Of a DNA stretch of 64,000 nt, positions 17,845-26,647 are shown piece after piece (position 1 is the first letter of the stretch; each line of letters starts with the position of its first letter). This stretch comes from SG8-30 sp963710135 (lineage in GTDB: Bacteria > Pseudomonadota > Gammaproteobacteria > Steroidobacterales > Steroidobacteraceae), in assembly GCA_963710135.1 (NCBI GenBank), contig CAVPYY010000006.1, positions 62,001 through 126,000 of the forward strand. Direction: 5' to 3'. The notes beneath the pieces were generated by a model that ran no database searches, was not told the origin of the DNA, and was given only the letters and a program-made list of their open reading frames with translations. Both the position numbers and the translations under genes were made by a program.

Positions 17845-19419
17845 TCACCGCGCCAGCGACAGCCAGCGTGACAGGTGCACGCCGCGGGGATTGTCCACCC
17901 AGCCCCGCACCTTCGGCGAAATCAACCGCCGGCCGGCGTAGTAGTAGAGCGGCGCCACCGGCTGGTCGGCCAGCGCCATGGCCTCGGCCTCGGCCAGCAG
18001 CGCCGCGCGCTGCTCGATGTCTACGGTCTCTTCCGCGCGGCTGACCAGCGCGTCATAGCGCAGGTTGGCGTAGCCGGACTGGTTCATCGCCCCTGCCCCG
18101 CTCTCCAGGCGCTCCAGGAACGAGACGGGGTCGGTCGTGCCGGCGAACCAGCGAAAGCGCACGGCGTCGAACTCGCCCCGGCCGACCTCGCCGAGCAGGG
18201 CGCGCAGCTCGGAGCCCTGCAGCTCGGCCCGCACGCCGATGGCCTGCCACATGGCGCCGAGGGCCACGGCGACGCGCTTCTCGACGTCGCTGCCGGGGTA
18301 CGCCAGCTTGAAGACCAGCGGCTTGCCGGGGCCGTAGCCCGCGGCCTGCAGGAGTCGGCGCGCCTCGGCGACACGCTCGGCCTGGCTGCGCGTCGCAAAG
18401 TCGACCTGCTGGTTGCGCCCGTAATTTGAGGCCTTGAGCGGCACCAGTCCGTAGGCCGGAACCTCGCCCGCCCGGGTGATGTGGCGGGTCAGGGCCTCGC
18501 GGTCGATGGCCATGGACAGCGCACGCCGCACGCGCACGTCGTCAAACGGCGGCCGCCGGGTGTTGAAGGCGATGTGCTCGACGCCGAACCCCGGCGTCAG
18601 GCGCAGCGCCTCGGGCAGGTTCTTGCGCGCCCAGTCGAGCTGGTCCGGCGGCACTACCAGCACCACGTCCAGCTCGCCCGCCCGGAAACGCCTGAGCGCG
18701 TTCGCCGCGCCATCGGTGTGCACGTGCACGCTGGCGTCGAGCCTGACGTTGGCCGCGTCGTAGAAGCGCGGATTGCGCTTCAGGCGTACGTGCGAGTTGG
18801 GCACCCACTCCTCCAGCACGAACGGCCCGTTGCTCACCATCACGCCGGGGCGGATCCAGTCGCGCGGCTGCTTGTCGATCAGATGGCGCGGCGCCGGCGA
18901 GCTGTAGCTGGCGAGCACCTCCAGCAGATACGGGGCGGGATGCTCGAGTTCGATCCGCACGCGGGACGGGCCGAGCGCCCGTACGCCGAGCTGCGCGGCC
19001 GGCAGCTTGCCGGTGTTGACCTCGCGCGCATTGCGAATGGCATAGAGTCGCGCCGCGAACGGGAACGCCGTGGCGGGATCGAGCATCCTCCGAAATGCCC
19101 ACTCGAAGTCGGCAGCGGAGATGGGCACGCCGTCCGACCACTGCAGACCCTTGCGCAGCGTGAACTCGTAGCTGAGGCCGTCGGCGCTGACTTCCCAGGA
19201 TTCCGCGCAGCCCGGCATGGGCCGCGCGGCCGCGTCGAGGGTCAACAGCCCCACGAACAGGTCCGAGACGATGTTGACCTCGCCCGGGTAGGCGAAACGA
19301 TGCGGGTCGAGGGTCGCGGGGTCCTCGGTCCCGGATCGGCGCAGCACCGATTCGGCGCTCGCGGCCGGCACGGTGCCGAGCAGCGCGATGAGCAACGCGA
19401 GCGCGGCGGCGCGCCTCAC
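17845..19419 (-). CDS. Periplasmic peptide/nickel-type ABC substrate-binding protein (SBP family 5)
   Basis: The start is a GTG overlapping the upstream reductase stop (GTGA), giving 524 residues. A clear Sec signal (RRAAALALLIALLGTVPAASA) precedes the mature N-terminus ESVLRRSGTEDPATLDPHRF, the classic family 5 motif. Other markers are AESWEVSADGLSYEFTLRKGLQWSDG, MVSNGPFVLEEW and DDVRVRRALSMAIDREAL. It binds an oligopeptide-like or other polar ligand and delivers it to an ABC permease. No permease genes adjoin it; the Dpp-type permease set at 31.2-35.0 kb lacks its own binding protein. The long frame continuing upstream to 20640 is a shadow of the reductase gene. Confidence 0.9.
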   Translation of the reverse strand: MRRAAALALLIALLGTVPAASAESVLRRSGTEDPATLDPHRFAYPGEVNIVSDLFVGLLTLDAAARPMPGCAESWEVSADGLSYEFTLRKGLQWSDGVPISAADFEWAFRRMLDPATAFPFAARLYAIRNAREVNTGKLPAAQLGVRALGPSRVRIELEHPAPYLLEVLASYSSPAPRHLIDKQPRDWIRPGVMVSNGPFVLEEWVPNSHVRLKRNPRFYDAANVRLDASVHVHTDGAANALRRFRAGELDVVLVVPPDQLDWARKNLPEALRLTPGFGVEHIAFNTRRPPFDDVRVRRALSMAIDREALTRHITRAGEVPAYGLVPLKASNYGRNQQVDFATRSQAERVAEARRLLQAAGYGPGKPLVFKLAYPGSDVEKRVAVALGAMWQAIGVRAELQGSELRALLGEVGRGEFDAVRFRWFAGTTDPVSFLERLESGAGAMNQSGYANLRYDALVSRAEETVDIEQRAALLAEAEAMALADQPVAPLYYYAGRRLISPKVRGWVDNPRGVHLSRWLSLAR

Positions 19420-21401
19420 AGCGCGTGACCTGTCGTGTGCCCGTCGCTGGTGGCGGACATGACGGTGCGCGGGGCGTAGCAGTCGCCGATGCGGCGCACG
19501 TCGAGTCCCGCCGCGATTAGCGGCGCCGCCAGCGCGTCGTCGGCCACGCGCGGCGTGGCGTACGTCAACAGCGTCACCTCGCCGATCTCCCGTGCCTGGC
19601 GCGTGTAGACGTTTTCGACGACGACGATGCCGTCTTCGAGGCGCGACGCGGCGGACGGCTCGTGCAGCGGGATCACGTCGATGCCGAGTGTCGACATCCT
19701 TCGCAAGATGCCGAAGCGAGACACCAGCGGCGTGTCCTCGGCGATGCGGTCGCGCGGCGTGACGATCACGACGCGGTCGAAGAGCCGCCGCAGCACCTCG
19801 GCCGACGCGTAGGTGGCCTCCGTGTGGTCCATGTCGAACAGCACGGCGGTGCCGCCCTGCGGCTCGTTCAAGCCGACCAGGTCGGGCATGAGCGTACGCA
19901 GGTCGGGAATGATGCCCTCCTCCTGCCAGACCCGCGGCAGCATCCGCGGCCAGCCCATGGTCGCGCCCGTGGCGAGCACGACGGCATCGGGTTTCAGCGT
20001 CAGCACGTCGGCTGCCGACGCCCTGAATCCCAGTTCGAGGCGCACGCCGGCGCGCTTCGCGGCGAGCGCCTGGTAGTCGAAGATGCTCGACAGGTTCTCG
20101 CCGCCGGGCAGCAGCGAGTGCAGGCGTGTCTTGCCGCCGGGCGCCGCGCCCGCGCCCAGCACGGTGACGTCGTGGCCACGCGCGGCGGCGATCCAGGCCG
20201 CCTCCATGCCGGCGATGCCCGCGCCGACGACCACCACGCGCCGCGATGTCGCCACCTTGGCGGGCCAGTAGTCGGTTTCGTCGGCGGCGGCAACGCGAGG
20301 GTTGTTGTCGCAGGCCAGCGGGGCGTGCTCCATGATCCGGCCCCAGCAGCTGTTGCAGGACACGCAGTAGCGGATCTCGCGCTCGCGCCCGGCCGCTGCC
20401 TTGCGCGGCCAGGCGGGGTCGGTGACCAGCGGGCGGCCGAGCGCGATCAGGTCCGCGTCGCCGCGCGCGAGGATGCCGTCGGCCTCGGCCGGGTCGGTGA
20501 TGTAGCCGACCGCCATGACCGGCACGCCGGGTACCGTCTGCTTGAGGTCGCGGATCACCTGCAGGAACGGCGCACGCGGCCAGTGGGCGTCCGGGATGTG
20601 CATGTCGAGCGAGCGGGCGTGCGCGCCCCAGGTGAAGCACAGGTAGTCGACGGCCCCACCGGCGGCGAGGCGCGGCGCAATCTCGGCCGCCTCGGCAGGC
20701 CCGATACTGCCGGGCACGCCGTCATCGCCCGGCAGCTTGAGCCCGATGATGAAGTCCTGGCCGCAAGCGCCGCGGATGGCCGCGATCAGGTCGCGCGTCA
20801 CGCGCAGCCGGTTCTCGAGCGTGCCGCCGTACTCGTCCTCACGCGTGTTGCACCACGCGGACATGAACTGGTGGAACAGGTGGCCATGTCCGGCCGAGAT
20901 CTCGACCCCGGAAAATCCCGCGCGCTTGAGTCGCGCCGAGGACTCGGCGAAGTCCTCGATCATGGCGCGGATGTCGGCGCCGCTCATGACGTGCGGCACG
21001 GTCCAGCTGAGGTCGTCGGGCAGCGAGGACACGCCGAGCGCGAACGGGTTGCGGCCGCGCTCGTGCCGGCCGCGGCCCGGATCCTGGATCTGCCCCAGCA
21101 ACCGGCAGTCCTCGGACTCGACGGCCTCCGCCCAGCGCTTGAGGTCATCGAGGGCCGAGTCGTCCCAGACCCGAACCTTGTGCGGCGCACGCTGCGCCTT
21201 CCAGGCGTTCAACGGCTCGGTGACGATCAGCGAACAGCCGCCCAGCGCGCGGTTGCGGTAGTAGGCGAGCTGCGGGTCCGTGAGCTTCTGCTCGCTGCCC
21301 ATGCGGGTGGTCATGGAGGCATGCGTGACGCGGTTCTTGAGCGGCCGGCCGGCGAGCGTCAGCGGCGCAAACAGGTGGGCGTAGAGCGGCTCGCCGTTCA
21401 T
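19416..21401 (-). CDS. Old-Yellow-Enzyme family flavin/Fe-S oxidoreductase (dienoyl-CoA-reductase/TMADH type)
   Basis: This 661-residue protein starts at the ATG overlapping the GST stop (ATGA). An N-terminal FMN-binding TIM barrel begins LFAPLTLAGRPLKNRVTHASM and contains FSGVEISAGHGHLFHQFMS. A 4Fe-4S cluster motif, CVSCNSCWGRIM, ends with the fourth Cys in HAPLACDNNPRV. A C-terminal FAD/NAD(P) domain carries VVVVGAGIAGMEAAWIAA. This is the layout of 2,4-dienoyl-CoA reductase, trimethylamine dehydrogenase and bile-acid or aromatic reductases. The substrate is unknown. It is the middle gene of a GST-reductase-SBP operon behind operator 3. Confidence 0.92.
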   Translation of the reverse strand: MNGEPLYAHLFAPLTLAGRPLKNRVTHASMTTRMGSEQKLTDPQLAYYRNRALGGCSLIVTEPLNAWKAQRAPHKVRVWDDSALDDLKRWAEAVESEDCRLLGQIQDPGRGRHERGRNPFALGVSSLPDDLSWTVPHVMSGADIRAMIEDFAESSARLKRAGFSGVEISAGHGHLFHQFMSAWCNTREDEYGGTLENRLRVTRDLIAAIRGACGQDFIIGLKLPGDDGVPGSIGPAEAAEIAPRLAAGGAVDYLCFTWGAHARSLDMHIPDAHWPRAPFLQVIRDLKQTVPGVPVMAVGYITDPAEADGILARGDADLIALGRPLVTDPAWPRKAAAGREREIRYCVSCNSCWGRIMEHAPLACDNNPRVAAADETDYWPAKVATSRRVVVVGAGIAGMEAAWIAAARGHDVTVLGAGAAPGGKTRLHSLLPGGENLSSIFDYQALAAKRAGVRLELGFRASAADVLTLKPDAVVLATGATMGWPRMLPRVWQEEGIIPDLRTLMPDLVGLNEPQGGTAVLFDMDHTEATYASAEVLRRLFDRVVIVTPRDRIAEDTPLVSRFGILRRMSTLGIDVIPLHEPSAASRLEDGIVVVENVYTRQAREIGEVTLLTYATPRVADDALAAPLIAAGLDVRRIGDCYAPRTVMSATSDGHTTGHAL

Positions 21402-22117
21402 CGCGTCCGGCGCCCTGCCGTCTTGCGACCCTGCGAGAGCTGGGTGCGGCCGAAGAACACCTCGCGCGTACGCGCGTCCGGGTTGCCGATCCGGGTCCGC
21501 TCGGCCAGCACGGCCATGCCGCGCTGCACCGCCGGGCGGCGCTCGATGGCCTCGTACCAGCGGCGCACATTGGGAAACTCGTCCAGATCGATCTGGTGCA
21601 ACCAGCGCACGGCGATCCACGGCCAGGTGGCGACATCGGCTATCGAATAGCGTCCGGCGAGGTACTCGCTGCCCGCCAGGCGCTTGTCCATGACCCCGTA
21701 CAGACGGAGCGTCTCGTTACGGTAGCGCTCGATCGCGTACGGGATCTTGCGCGGCGCATAGCCGAGGAAGTGCCCGCACTGGCCGAACATCGGCCCGACA
21801 TTGCCGATCTGGAAGGCGAGCCACTGCAACACGTCGTAGCGCTCGCGGGTGCGCCTGGGCAGGAGCTTGCCGCTCTTCTCGGCCAGGTACTGCAGGATCG
21901 CGCCGGATTCGAACACGGTGTAGGGCCGCCGGCCGGGACCGTCGCGGTCGACGATGACCGGGATCTTGTTGTTGGGATTGAGCTTCAGGAAGGCGCGTGA
22001 GAACTGCTTGCCAGACAGGATATCTATTGGCCGGACCCGGTAGTCCAGTCCGGCCTCCTCGAGCATGATGCTGGCCTTTTGGCCATTCGGGGTCGGCCAG
22101 AAATACAGGTCGATCAT
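21398..22117 (-). CDS. Glutathione S-transferase (YfcG/Ure2p-like)
   Basis: The 239-residue protein starts at an ATG with sequence MIDLYFWPTPNGQKASIMLEE, the start of the Ure2p/YfcG (nu-class-like) group. It continues with LNPNNKIPVIVD and ESGAILQYLAEKSGKLLP of the thioredoxin-like domain, then the helical domain (GRYSIADVATWPW). It may conjugate glutathione or reduce glutathionylated disulfides. It is the first gene of the three-gene operon and shares a 108-bp divergent promoter region, with a CTGTATACAA site, with the glyoxalase-fold gene. Confidence 0.9.
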   Translation of the reverse strand: MIDLYFWPTPNGQKASIMLEEAGLDYRVRPIDILSGKQFSRAFLKLNPNNKIPVIVDRDGPGRRPYTVFESGAILQYLAEKSGKLLPRRTRERYDVLQWLAFQIGNVGPMFGQCGHFLGYAPRKIPYAIERYRNETLRLYGVMDKRLAGSEYLAGRYSIADVATWPWIAVRWLHQIDLDEFPNVRRWYEAIERRPAVQRGMAVLAERTRIGNPDARTREVFFGRTQLSQGRKTAGRRTR

Positions 22118-22158
22118 GGTGTCCGGCAGATGGCGGCCGCGGCTCGCGGCGACCCCCG

Positions 22159-22168
22159 CTGTATACAA
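22159..22168. promoter_or_regulatory. CTGTATACAA palindrome-like site (proposed GntR operator) 3
   Basis: It matches TTGTATACAA at nine of ten bases. It lies 41 bp from the GST start (minus) and 57 bp from the VOC-protein start (plus), so one site could control both divergent units. Confidence 0.6.
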
Positions 22169-22225
22169 TGTCGGACGGAAGTTGTCACACTTCCTGCCGA
22201 GCCATTTCGCCCTGGGAGGCAGCCG

Positions 22226-23110
22226 ATGTTGACCGTGATCATCGCCGTGACCATGACGGTTCCCGACCTGGCGGTCGTGGAGCGCGCCTATGGCGAGTAC
22301 CTCGGCTATCGCGTGGTCGAGCGCGGCCAGGTGTCGACGGAACTCGCCCAGCTGTGGCAGGCACCGGAGGTCGCCGGCCGCGACTACCTGTTGATGCAGC
22401 CCGAGAGCGGTGCGCCCGTGTACCTGCGGGTGGTGCGCCAGGAGGCGGTGCAGGGGTTCGCGGCGATGAAGACCTGGGGCTGGAATTCGAACGAGATCCT
22501 GGTGCAGGACACCTACGCGGTGCACGAGCGGCTGAAGGACTCGCCGTTTCGCATCATCGGCGAACCCAAAGGGCTGTCGATGAACCCCGAGGTCATCGCC
22601 ATGCAGGCGCTGGGGCCGGCCGAGGAGCTGGTCTATCTGACCCGCATCCCGCCCGGCAAGTCGCTGTTCAACCTCGGTTCGGCGCAGAGCTTCGTCGACC
22701 GTACCTTCATCGTGGTGCTCGGCGGGCCCGACATCGAGGCCATGCGGCGCTTCTACGCCGACCAGCTCGGCATGGCGACCACCGACCCGGCGCCGTCGAC
22801 CATCTCGGTACTCGCCAAGGCTTACGGACTGCCGGTAGAGCAGCAGTTCCTGCTCGGCATCGTGCGGTTCGAGAAGGATTTCCTGATCGAGCTCGACCAG
22901 TATCCGGAGGGCGCGACCGCCCGCCCGCAGCGCGCAGGCGAGCTGCCGCCCGGCATGTCGATGGTGTCGTTCGGTGTCGCGGACCTCGACGCGGTCAAGG
23001 CCGAGCTGCTGTCACCGCCGGTGGTCGTCGAGGCGGCCCCCTACTCCGGGCGTCGCGTCGCCCTGACGCGCGGCGCGGCCGGGGAGCTGATCGAGCTGAT
23101 CGAACAGTAG
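22226..23110 (+). CDS. VOC-superfamily (glyoxalase-fold) protein with two domains
   Basis: The ATG at 22226 has GGGAGG eight bases upstream and gives 294 residues. Two vicinal-oxygen-chelate modules are visible: residues about 5-130 (TMTVPDLAVVERAYGEYLGYRVVERG) and about 160-290 (GGPDIEAMRRFYADQLGM, ending RRVALTRGAAGELIELIEQ). The fold supports metal-dependent dioxygenases, glyoxalases, epimerases and antibiotic-binding proteins; the specific reaction is unknown. It is transcribed divergently from the GST-reductase-SBP operon under a shared operator-like site. Confidence 0.85.
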   Translation: MLTVIIAVTMTVPDLAVVERAYGEYLGYRVVERGQVSTELAQLWQAPEVAGRDYLLMQPESGAPVYLRVVRQEAVQGFAAMKTWGWNSNEILVQDTYAVHERLKDSPFRIIGEPKGLSMNPEVIAMQALGPAEELVYLTRIPPGKSLFNLGSAQSFVDRTFIVVLGGPDIEAMRRFYADQLGMATTDPAPSTISVLAKAYGLPVEQQFLLGIVRFEKDFLIELDQYPEGATARPQRAGELPPGMSMVSFGVADLDAVKAELLSPPVVVEAAPYSGRRVALTRGAAGELIELIEQ

Positions 23111-23137
23111 GGGTCGGCGCGACCATGGGAACGAAAA

Positions 23138-23164
23138 GGGCCGAGCGAGTCGCCTCGCCCGGCC
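23138..23164. terminator. Bidirectional GC-rich hairpin
   Basis: GGGCCGAGCGAG and CTCGCCCGGCCC pair with one mismatch around a TCGC loop, between the stops of the VOC gene (plus) and the TonB receptor gene (minus). AAAA on the left gives a short U-run for minus-strand transcripts. Confidence 0.6.
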
Positions 23165-23186
23165 CCGGGTTCAACCGAAACTCCGG

Positions 23187-25684
23187 TCAGAACTTGTAGC
23201 TGACCTCGAGACCCACCTGCGTATCCCGGCGCACGCTGCCGAAGTAGCCGCGCGGGAAGTTGGTCGACACCACACCGCCGCCCGGCACGGTCGGAGACAC
23301 TGGCGTGATCAGCGGCGGCCCGAAGTTGGCGATCGGCCACTGGAACCAGCGGGTCGCGATTTGCGGCGCGTCCTCGCCGGTCAGGTTGCGGCCGTAGACG
23401 CCGACGCTCCAGTTCTCGCTGCGCACGCCGATGCGGGCATCAACGATGGTGGCCGAGGGCACCCAGGCCTCGTTGTGCACCTGGACCGGCTTCCTGTCCT
23501 CGTAGGTCGCGCTGAGGTTGGTATAGAAGTCCCAGCCGGTGCTCGCGAGCGGTGACAGCCAGTCGGCGGTGACGCTCCCCTGGTTCTTCGCGGTCAGCGG
23601 ATACTGCTTGCCCTTGATCGAACCATCGCCGTTGCCGTTCGGGTTGCGCAGCGGGTTGTTGGGGTCGTTCGGGCTGAACACACCGCCGCCGCTGGTCAGT
23701 GTCCACTGGAAGTCGTCGAAGCCCTCCGTGAAGCTGGCATCGGCCAGCGCGTAGGTCAGTTCCGAGCGTCAGGTAGTCTGTCGCCCGCCAGCGGGCTTCG
23801 ACCTCGACACCCTTGATCTCGCCCTGGCCCTGGTTGGTGGCGAGTGAGGTGATGGTCGACGCGCCAGGCAGCTGCAATGGTGTGGTGAGCTGCACATCGG
23901 TCGAGTCGATCAGATACGCGGCCACGTTGAGGATCACCGCGCCGTCCGCCAGCGTGCTCTTGACGCCCAGCTCGTAGTTCTTCGACGACTCCTGGTCGTA
24001 GGTCGGCTGTCCGACCGACGCGCCGCTGGCGCCGTTGAAACCGCCCGGCTTGACGCCCTCGGCGTAGATTGCGTAGAGGTTCAGGTCGGGATTGACCTGC
24101 CACGCCAGGGTCACGCGCGGCGTGAAGTTGTCCCAGGTGTCCCTGGCGGCAAACGTGCCGTCGTACAGTGCCTTGGTTTCCTCGGCGTAGCGCGCCTCGC
24201 CGGTGAGGCTCCAGCCGTCGCCGAACTTGTACTCGATCAAGCCGAACACGGCCTTGTTGTACAGGTCCGACGTCGAGGATGGGTCTGGCCGTCCACGCGG
24301 GAAGTTGAAGTCGATCTCGTAATTGTTCTGTTCCTGCTCATAGTAGAACGCGCCGAGCATCCAACGGAAATCCCGGTCGCGCGGCGACTCGAAGCGGAAC
24401 TCCAGCGAGTAGTCGTCAGACTTGGTGGCGCTGGTGTTGGCGCTGATTGACTCACCGCCCGAGGGGGTGAAGGGCGGAGCGTAATACAGGTTCACGGAGG
24501 TGAAGTCCGAGTCCGAGCCGGCCCACACGTCGTCACTGCGAACACCGGTATCCACTACCAGGTTGTAGCCCGACCCGAAGATGTCCCAGTCCCACAGGGC
24601 CGTGAACATCGAGCGGTCGCGGTCCACGCCCGAGAAAGCCACACCATTGTCGCGGGTCATACGCGGTTGGATACGACGTTACCGCAGGCGGGCCACCGGT
24701 AAGCAGGTTCAGGTAGAAGAACCGTCCAGGTCCCGCGGGAACGGCCGGTGTCGGCTGAACCGCTCCGACCAGCGGGCCGTCATTGGCGAAGATCGGGCGC
24801 GCCTGCAGCGTGCCGCAGAAGTACTGGTTGTTGTTGGTTGAACCCAGTGTCGGGAACGAGGCCAGCGACCGGGTGCCCGGGTAGCAGTTGTTGAACGACG
24901 GATCCTGGAACCAGAACGGGCGCGTGCCGTCGCGGTCCTCGTTGTAGGTGCCGCGGACCTTGATGCGCATGTCGTCGTTCGGACGCCACTCCAGCACGCC
25001 GCTGATGGCCTTGGTCTCCTCGTCGCCGATGGTCTTCTGCGTGACCTGGTTGATCCACTGGCCATCGAACTTGTTGTACTTGAGGGCGATCGAGCCGGTC
25101 AGCGTGTCGCCGACCAGCGGTCCGCCGAGACGCAGCGAGGCACCGGTCTCGTCCTCGTCGAAATTGGCTTTGACATCCGCCTCGAACTCCGACGGCGGGC
25201 TGCGGGTCACGAAGTTGATGGCGCCGGAGTAGGTATTGCGGCCATAGAGCGCGCTCTGCGGGCCGCGAATGACCTCGACACGCTCCAGGTCGGACAAGTC
25301 CAGGCTCTGGATGTCGCCCGGGTAGTAAATGCCATCCACGAAGTAAGCGGCACCGGATTCGACGCCGAACTGAACTCCAGCCAGCACGTTGCTCTGGCCG
25401 CGCACGACCGGCCGGTCGGTGCTGCGTCCGAACGCCTTGGAGAAGATGAAGCCCGGCGTGAAGCGCGCCACGTCCTCGACGCTCTGGATCTGCCGGTCGA
25501 CGATACTCTCGGCGTTGAACGCCGACACCGCGACCGGTACGTCCTGCAACGTCTCCGCGGACTTGCGCGCGGTGACGACGATCTCTTCGAGCATCGCGCT
25601 TGGCTGTTGAGCCTGTGCCTGCGCGGCAAGGCCCATCGCACACACCGTCGAAACGGCCAGTGCGACCTGACTGATCTTCTTCAT
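23187..25684 (-). CDS. TonB-dependent outer membrane receptor 1 (two frameshifts)
   Basis: Read as one gene, this encodes about 830 residues. There is a signal peptide (MKKISQVALAVSTVCAMGLAAQAQA), a TonB-box-like LEEIVVTARKS, a plug domain (QSVEDVARFTPGF, VEVIRGPQSALYGRNTYSGAINFVTRSP) and a long beta barrel ending in the canonical terminal Phe (GLEVSYKF). The frame breaks near 24661 (SYPTA|MTRDNGVAF) and near 23760 (LTLG|LTYALADASF). Each is repaired by removing one base. It looks like the iron-complex/sterol/xenobiotic receptor class abundant in Sphingomonas-like degraders. No TTGTATACAA site lies upstream, unlike the second receptor. Confidence 0.85.
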
Positions 25685-25921
25685 GAAACCCCCTGAACGG
25701 AAGCGAACCCCTCGGAACCCTCGGTGTCGTCGCTGGCGGACGACATCACGATGGCGCCAAATCTAGCACCAATTGCTGCCGGGAATCGATAGGTGTATGC
25801 GCCCAGCAACAAGGTTGTCACGACCGTGCGGCAGTCGTCGTTGCATCCAATTGGAGACGCGCGGACACGGCGAGCCATTTTGCGCTGCAGCATAGTCGGG
25901 CACGCGCCCTCGTCACAAGGG

Positions 25922-26567
25922 TCAGGCCGCAGCAGCGGCTCCCTGAAAATTGCCCGCGCTCGCGATGCCCGATGCGTACCACTCGGCCAGCCGGGGTCGA
26001 CCCTGACGCCAGTTGTAGCCAGGGTCGACAGCCCGCAAGCTGCGAGCCCACCTGCGGCATTTTCAGCTCGAGGAACGCCAGCGCGCCGACGCTCCTCGCC
26101 TGGGCGATGCACAGCGGCCCGAACCCGGCCGCGTCACGCTCGAGCCGGTCGAGCATGGCCGTGATCTTTGCCCAGGTGCGCGCGACGAAGTCCGGTCGTG
26201 GCCGCGCCTGCTCCAGCCAGCCCTCGATGACCAGCAGCACGAACTGATCGAACAGCGCGTCCGCCAGCCAAGCCTGGCGGAGCACCTCGAAACGGCGCGG
26301 GCCGCGCGACGGATACAGGCGGCGACGGCTGTGGAGCGAATCGAGGTACTCGTAGATCACCGGGCCGCCGGCGAGGTACCGCCCGTCGTCGAGTACCAGG
26401 GTGGGGACCTTGCCGATCGGGTTGATGGCGAGCAGCGCCCGGGCGTCGTCGAACGGTCGCGTCGGTACCAGCTCGACACGGTCGCGCAGTCCGGCGTAGT
26501 TCACCACGGCTTCAACCGTGTGGACGTAGTCCTTGATCGGCGTGTACAGCAGGCGCAACCGTTTCAC
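25922..26567 (-). CDS. Glutathione S-transferase family protein (C-terminal frameshift)
   Basis: The GTG at 26567 gives KRLRLLYTPIKDYVHTVEAV, a thioredoxin-like GST N-terminus, followed by INPIGKVPTLVLDDG and VIYEYLDSLH. As read, the frame drifts after QVGSQLAG. A one-base correction near 26033 brings in the natural GST ending YNWRQGRPRLAEWYAS, with a TGA at 25922-25924, giving about 214 residues. Its length minus one base is divisible by three, in line with a single insertion. It lies 80 bp downstream of the second TonB receptor gene on the same strand. Confidence 0.78.
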
Positions 26568-26592
26568 CCCGCGCAAGCCGACGACGCGACGA

Positions 26593-26621
26593 GGGCCACG
26601 GTGCGGCACGCACCGCGGCCC
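26593..26621. terminator. Hairpin between TonB receptor 2 and the GST gene
   Basis: GGGCC-CGGTGC and GCACCG-CGGCCC pair, with a bulged base and a GGCAC loop, in the short gap between two minus-strand genes. There is no T-run, so it may attenuate rather than stop transcription. Confidence 0.4.
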
Positions 26622-26647
26622 TTGGTAGGCTACCAGGCCAATCCTGC

